NCBI GenBank assembly: GCA_016204335.1
Contig: JACQKU010000019.1
Location: forward strand, 1 to 33,351
Length of the DNA: 33,351 bases
Reading direction: 5' to 3'
DNA from: Candidatus Liptonbacteria bacterium
GTDB lineage: Bacteria > Patescibacteriota > Minisyncoccia > UBA6257 > 2-01-FULL-56-20
The position numbers and the translations under genes were made by a program. How positions within the stretch are numbered: position 1 is the stretch's first letter; every line of letters starts with the position of its first letter. The notes below the pieces were generated by a model. The model was not told where the DNA came from and did not search any database. It saw only the letters and a program-made list of their open reading frames with translations. Below, piece by piece: positions 31,509 through 33,351 of this stretch.

Positions 31509-33287
31509 ATGAATTCAGCGACCAAAGTGTGCCAGAATTGTAAACGGGAGTTTTCGATTGAACCCGAGGATTTTTCGTTTTACGAAAAAATAAACGTTCC
31601 GCCGCCGACATTCTGCCCTTTTTGCAGATTCGCAAGGAGGTTTTCTTACAGGAACGAAAGGAATCTTTTTTGGAATAAAAGCGCGAAGTCCGGTAAAAAA
31701 ATATTGTCGTTGTATCCTCTGCAATCCCATGTTACCGTCTACGACGAAGATGAGTGGTTTCGGGATGACTGGGACGCGTTGGAATACGGCAGAGATTATG
31801 ATTTTTCAAAACCGTTTTTTGAACAATTCCATGAACTCGCGCGAACTGTGCCGCGTCATGCCCGATCCAATACGAGCGGAAACACTGCAAATGTCGCAAG
31901 CGATTATGTGGCGAATACGGGATGGTCGAGAAATTGTTATTTTATTTTCAACGCCAGCGGAAACGAGAACTGCGCCTATGGAAACGGCGTGGATGACTGC
32001 AGGGAATGTTTCGATTGTTCGAACTCAATTAAATGCGAACTCTCTTACGAATCTTTTTTAAACAGGAACTGTTATAAAACGCATTTTTCTTCGCAATGCG
32101 AAGAATGCATGAACGTTTGGTTTTCGAAGGACTGTATAGGATGCACCGACTGTTTTGGCTGTATTAATCTTAGGAATAAGAAGTTTTATATTTTTAACAT
32201 TCCTTATTCGAAAGAGGAATATCGGGAGAAGTTAAAGAATATGGAACTTCATAAATGGAGCGGGCTTAAGGTAGCGCGGGAGAAGACCCGCGATTTTTGG
32301 CTGAAGAATCCCGTAAAGTATATGAGAGGAATCAACAATATCAACAGCACCGGGGACTACATCGACCATTCCCGGAATGTGCATTTGGGATATATCGTTC
32401 GCGAAAGCGAAAATGTGCGTTACTGCCAGTATCTTTCCGTGCCGTCGATTAAAGATTGTATGGACGTAACCTTAGACGGGTGGGGGTCAAACAACGAATT
32501 ATGTTATGAAAATTCCATATCAGGATTGGGCATATCCAATTCAAGATTTTCCGCGGAGTGCTGGCCCGAAGTGCGCGACACCGAATATTCAATGTTCTGC
32601 AAAAACGTTTCCAATGTGTTCGGTTGCGTGGGATTAAAAAACAAACAGTACTGCGTTTTCAACAAGCAGTATTCCAAAAACGATTACAAAGAATTAACTG
32701 GACGGATAAAAAAACATATGGATGATATGCCGTATACGGATAAGAACGGGAATATTTATCGTTACGGAGAATTTTTTCCGATTGAACACTCGCCGTTCGG
32801 GTATAATATTTCCGCCATAAGCGAACATTACCCGCTTTCGAAAGAGCAAGCTCTGGACCGCGGATATGCTTGGAACGAGCCCGAATCAAAAGAATACGAT
32901 ATAACGATGAAATCGGAAGACATTCCCGATTCCATAAATGACATCGCTGACGACATTCTTTCCGGCGTTATTGCATGCGTGAATTGCGCGCGGGCATACC
33001 GTATAATCAAAATGGAGCTCGATTTTCTGCGCGCCGAGAACATTCCGCTTCCGCGCCTTTGTCCGGATTGCCGCCATAAAATGAGGATTGCCCAAAGGAA
33101 TCCTTATTTTTTCTACAACGGGGAATGCGGTTGCGCAGGCGGGTCATCGTCAAACGGAAAATATAAAAATTCCACGCCGCATTTTCACAGAGAGAAAGTT
33201 TGTCCGAGCAAATTTATCACTTCCTACGCTCCCGACCGCCCCGAAATAGTCTACTGCGAGCAGTGTTATCAAGCTGAAGTTGTATGA
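31509..33287 (+). CDS. Cysteine-rich zinc-ribbon protein of a CPR family, paralogue 2
   Basis: This 592-residue protein is collinear with paralogue 1 over its whole length: VCQNCKREFSIEPEDFSFYEKINVPPPTFCPFCR at the start, CIGCTDCFGCINLRNKKFYIFN and CKNVSNVFGCVGLKNKQYCVFN as the internal duplicate, and LPRLCPDCRHKMR, CGCAGG and YCEQCYQAEVV at the end. The middle differs clearly (for example an NTSGNTANVASDYVANTG stretch), so the duplication is old except for the identical last codons. All end cysteines are kept, supporting metal binding. The roles of the two copies are unknown. Confidence 0.82.
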   Translation: MNSATKVCQNCKREFSIEPEDFSFYEKINVPPPTFCPFCRFARRFSYRNERNLFWNKSAKSGKKILSLYPLQSHVTVYDEDEWFRDDWDALEYGRDYDFSKPFFEQFHELARTVPRHARSNTSGNTANVASDYVANTGWSRNCYFIFNASGNENCAYGNGVDDCRECFDCSNSIKCELSYESFLNRNCYKTHFSSQCEECMNVWFSKDCIGCTDCFGCINLRNKKFYIFNIPYSKEEYREKLKNMELHKWSGLKVAREKTRDFWLKNPVKYMRGINNINSTGDYIDHSRNVHLGYIVRESENVRYCQYLSVPSIKDCMDVTLDGWGSNNELCYENSISGLGISNSRFSAECWPEVRDTEYSMFCKNVSNVFGCVGLKNKQYCVFNKQYSKNDYKELTGRIKKHMDDMPYTDKNGNIYRYGEFFPIEHSPFGYNISAISEHYPLSKEQALDRGYAWNEPESKEYDITMKSEDIPDSINDIADDILSGVIACVNCARAYRIIKMELDFLRAENIPLPRLCPDCRHKMRIAQRNPYFFYNGECGCAGGSSSNGKYKNSTPHFHREKVCPSKFITSYAPDRPEIVYCEQCYQAEVV

Positions 33288-33351
33288 TACCTTCTTATTT
33301 TCTTATTCGCGCGCCTGCCCGCCGTAGCGTTTGCGAAGGAGGGAATAAGAA
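33250..33351. repeat. 102-bp repeat copy with hairpin copy 3, cut by the window end
   Basis: Identical to 31383-31484. It includes the 3' codons of paralogue 2 and the left arm (33292-33308) and core of the third hairpin; the right arm starts at 33343 and is cut by the end of the window. Confidence 0.93.

Overview
The window looks like a piece of a small-genome Candidatus Patescibacteria (CPR) chromosome, probably a Parcubacteria-like lineage. This is inference from gene content and style, not from a marker-gene tree. The supporting traits are a type IV pilus cluster with very diverse minor pilins, a tandem pair of the cysteine-rich proteins often mislabelled 'CaiB/BaiF' in CPR genomes, a CofE-like ligase without F420 genes, and many G+C-rich palindromic repeats that intrude into genes. 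TGA is used as a stop, so the Gracilibacteria/Absconditabacteria code does not apply. There is no rRNA, CRISPR array or recognisable transposase.

Layout. (1) 1-4415: a five-gene minus-strand operon (controller, PD-(D/E)XK nuclease, beta-order DNA methyltransferase, three-TM protein, PIN-like protein) enclosed by inverted repeats of about 104 bp. (2) 4416-4967: repeat hairpins, a GIY-YIG gene and tRNA-Gln(CUG). (3) 5135-10827: type IV pilus assembly ATPase, platform protein and five pilin-like proteins, one carrying a beta-propeller. (4) 10901-13445: dnaX (minus), then an NYN-domain protein, a terminator, a 23-codon methyltransferase remnant and a GIY-YIG/DUF4357-like protein. (5) 13491-20403: DUF4015 hydrolase-like protein, scpA, an AT-rich methyltransferase/nuclease pair wedged between scpA and scpB, an S11 D,D-carboxypeptidase and mraY. 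(6) 20447-22965: CofE-like ligase (minus), panD, a high-GC gene of unknown function, a terminator and a large hairpin element. (7) 23000-28597: proS and a cell-shape block mreB-mreC-mreD-mrdA. (8) 28661-33351: hairpin repeat, ArsR-type regulator, GNAT acetyltransferase and two tandem paralogous cysteine-rich proteins with identical 3' ends and hairpins.

How the genes work together. The pilus block would build a surface fibre, with the propeller pilin a candidate tip or adhesion subunit. ScpAB supports chromosome segregation. MraY, the carboxypeptidase, MreBCD and PBP2 form a peptidoglycan synthesis and elongation set. The two restriction-modification loci are accessory insertions in a housekeeping background.

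The most notable patterns are: the inverted-repeat-bounded R-M operon with two appended non-R-M genes; the R-M pair inside scpAB; the propeller pilin; a hairpin family whose outer arms differ in sequence but keep pairing; palindromic repeats read through as in-frame peptides in essential genes; and a recurring promoter layout with the -10 box only 5-9 nt before ATG, which predicts leaderless mRNAs.
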